Shown here piece by piece: positions 22,775 through 22,836 of a stretch of 22,836 nt of DNA. The position numbers and the translations under genes are program-made. Source of the DNA: DASWTL01 sp966250385 (lineage in GTDB: Bacteria; Bacteroidota; Bacteroidia; Sphingobacteriales; Sphingobacteriaceae). The notes under the pieces are model-generated. The model had not been told where the DNA came from and did no database searches. It worked only from the letters and a program-made list of their open reading frames with translations. Location: positions 1-22,836 of the forward strand of contig CBINHC010000028.1 in NCBI GenBank assembly GCA_966250385.1, in the 5' to 3' direction. How positions within the stretch are numbered: position 1 is the first letter of the stretch; the number at the start of each line of letters is the position of its first letter.

Positions 22775-22836
22775 ATGCGAGTAGCAGTAGTCGGCACAGG
22801 TTATGTCGGTTTGGTGACCGGGACATGCCTGGCAGA
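22775..22836 (+). CDS. UDP-glucose 6-dehydrogenase family, N-terminal fragment
   Basis: Only 20 codons are inside the window. MRVAVVGTGYVGLVTGTCLAE is the NAD-binding Rossmann start (GxGYVG) of UDP-glucose/GDP-mannose dehydrogenases, which oxidise a sugar nucleotide to its uronic acid for polysaccharide synthesis. The VGTGYVGLVTG spelling favours UDP-glucose dehydrogenase. The gene is cut by the window edge. Confidence 0.85.
   Translation, partial: MRVAVVGTGYVGLVTGTCLA

Noticed and set aside
1..22836. CRISPR arrays, tRNAs, rRNAs, insertion sequences, integrase or att sites
   Set aside because: No regularly spaced repeats, cloverleaf, transposase or integrase sequence was found; the accessory block at 435-5055 has no visible mobility gene.

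Overview
The window looks like a chromosomal segment of a member of the Bacteroidota. Supporting signs are two type IX secretion / gliding genes (gldJ, porV), Bacteroidota-restricted families (DUF6427, DUF2480, a FeoB-associated Cys-rich membrane protein), and ten exact copies of the Bacteroidota -7 promoter element TAnnTTTG placed just before start codons. Genus cannot be fixed from sequence alone; Sphingobacteriales or Chitinophagales would fit. No rRNA, tRNA, CRISPR array, integrase or transposase was seen.

Layout. 1-330: the 5' end of typA/bipA (minus strand, cut by the window edge) and a tiny FeoB-associated membrane protein. 435-5055: a lower-GC accessory block. It holds two small unrecognised proteins, two paralogous XRE-type regulators that bracket the block, a DarT-DarG DNA ADP-ribosylation toxin-antitoxin operon on the minus strand, and, upstream of darT on the same strand, a 242-codon gene of unknown family. 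That gene is broken by an exact 8-bp tandem duplication, and deleting one copy restores the whole reading frame. 5153-8391: gldJ (minus) with its terminator and porV (plus), divergent across a 406-bp AT-rich spacer. 8394-11849: ispF, uvrB (convergent, overlapping stop codons) and upp. 11879-14624: a YjjG-type HAD phosphatase, a GT28-like glycosyltransferase and the membrane protein DUF6427. 14680-17956: a tight run purQ-coaX-outer membrane protein-lptC, linking purine and CoA synthesis to envelope assembly. 18159-20255: a large periplasmic peptidyl-prolyl isomerase/chaperone followed by a clear terminator. 20442-22448: DUF2480, DUF3108 and DUF3109 proteins. 22775-22836: the start of a UDP-glucose dehydrogenase-type gene.

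The core genes are mostly housekeeping and envelope biogenesis: outer membrane protein folding (PPIase), LPS transport (LptC), type IX secretion (PorV, GldJ), isoprenoid (IspF), purine (PurQ), pyrimidine salvage (Upp), CoA (CoaX) and DNA repair (UvrB). The least ordinary parts are the DarTG block with its slippage-type disrupted neighbour, the paired XRE regulators that differ by one heptad in a coiled coil, and the very short distances between -7 elements and start codons, which predict leaderless mRNAs.
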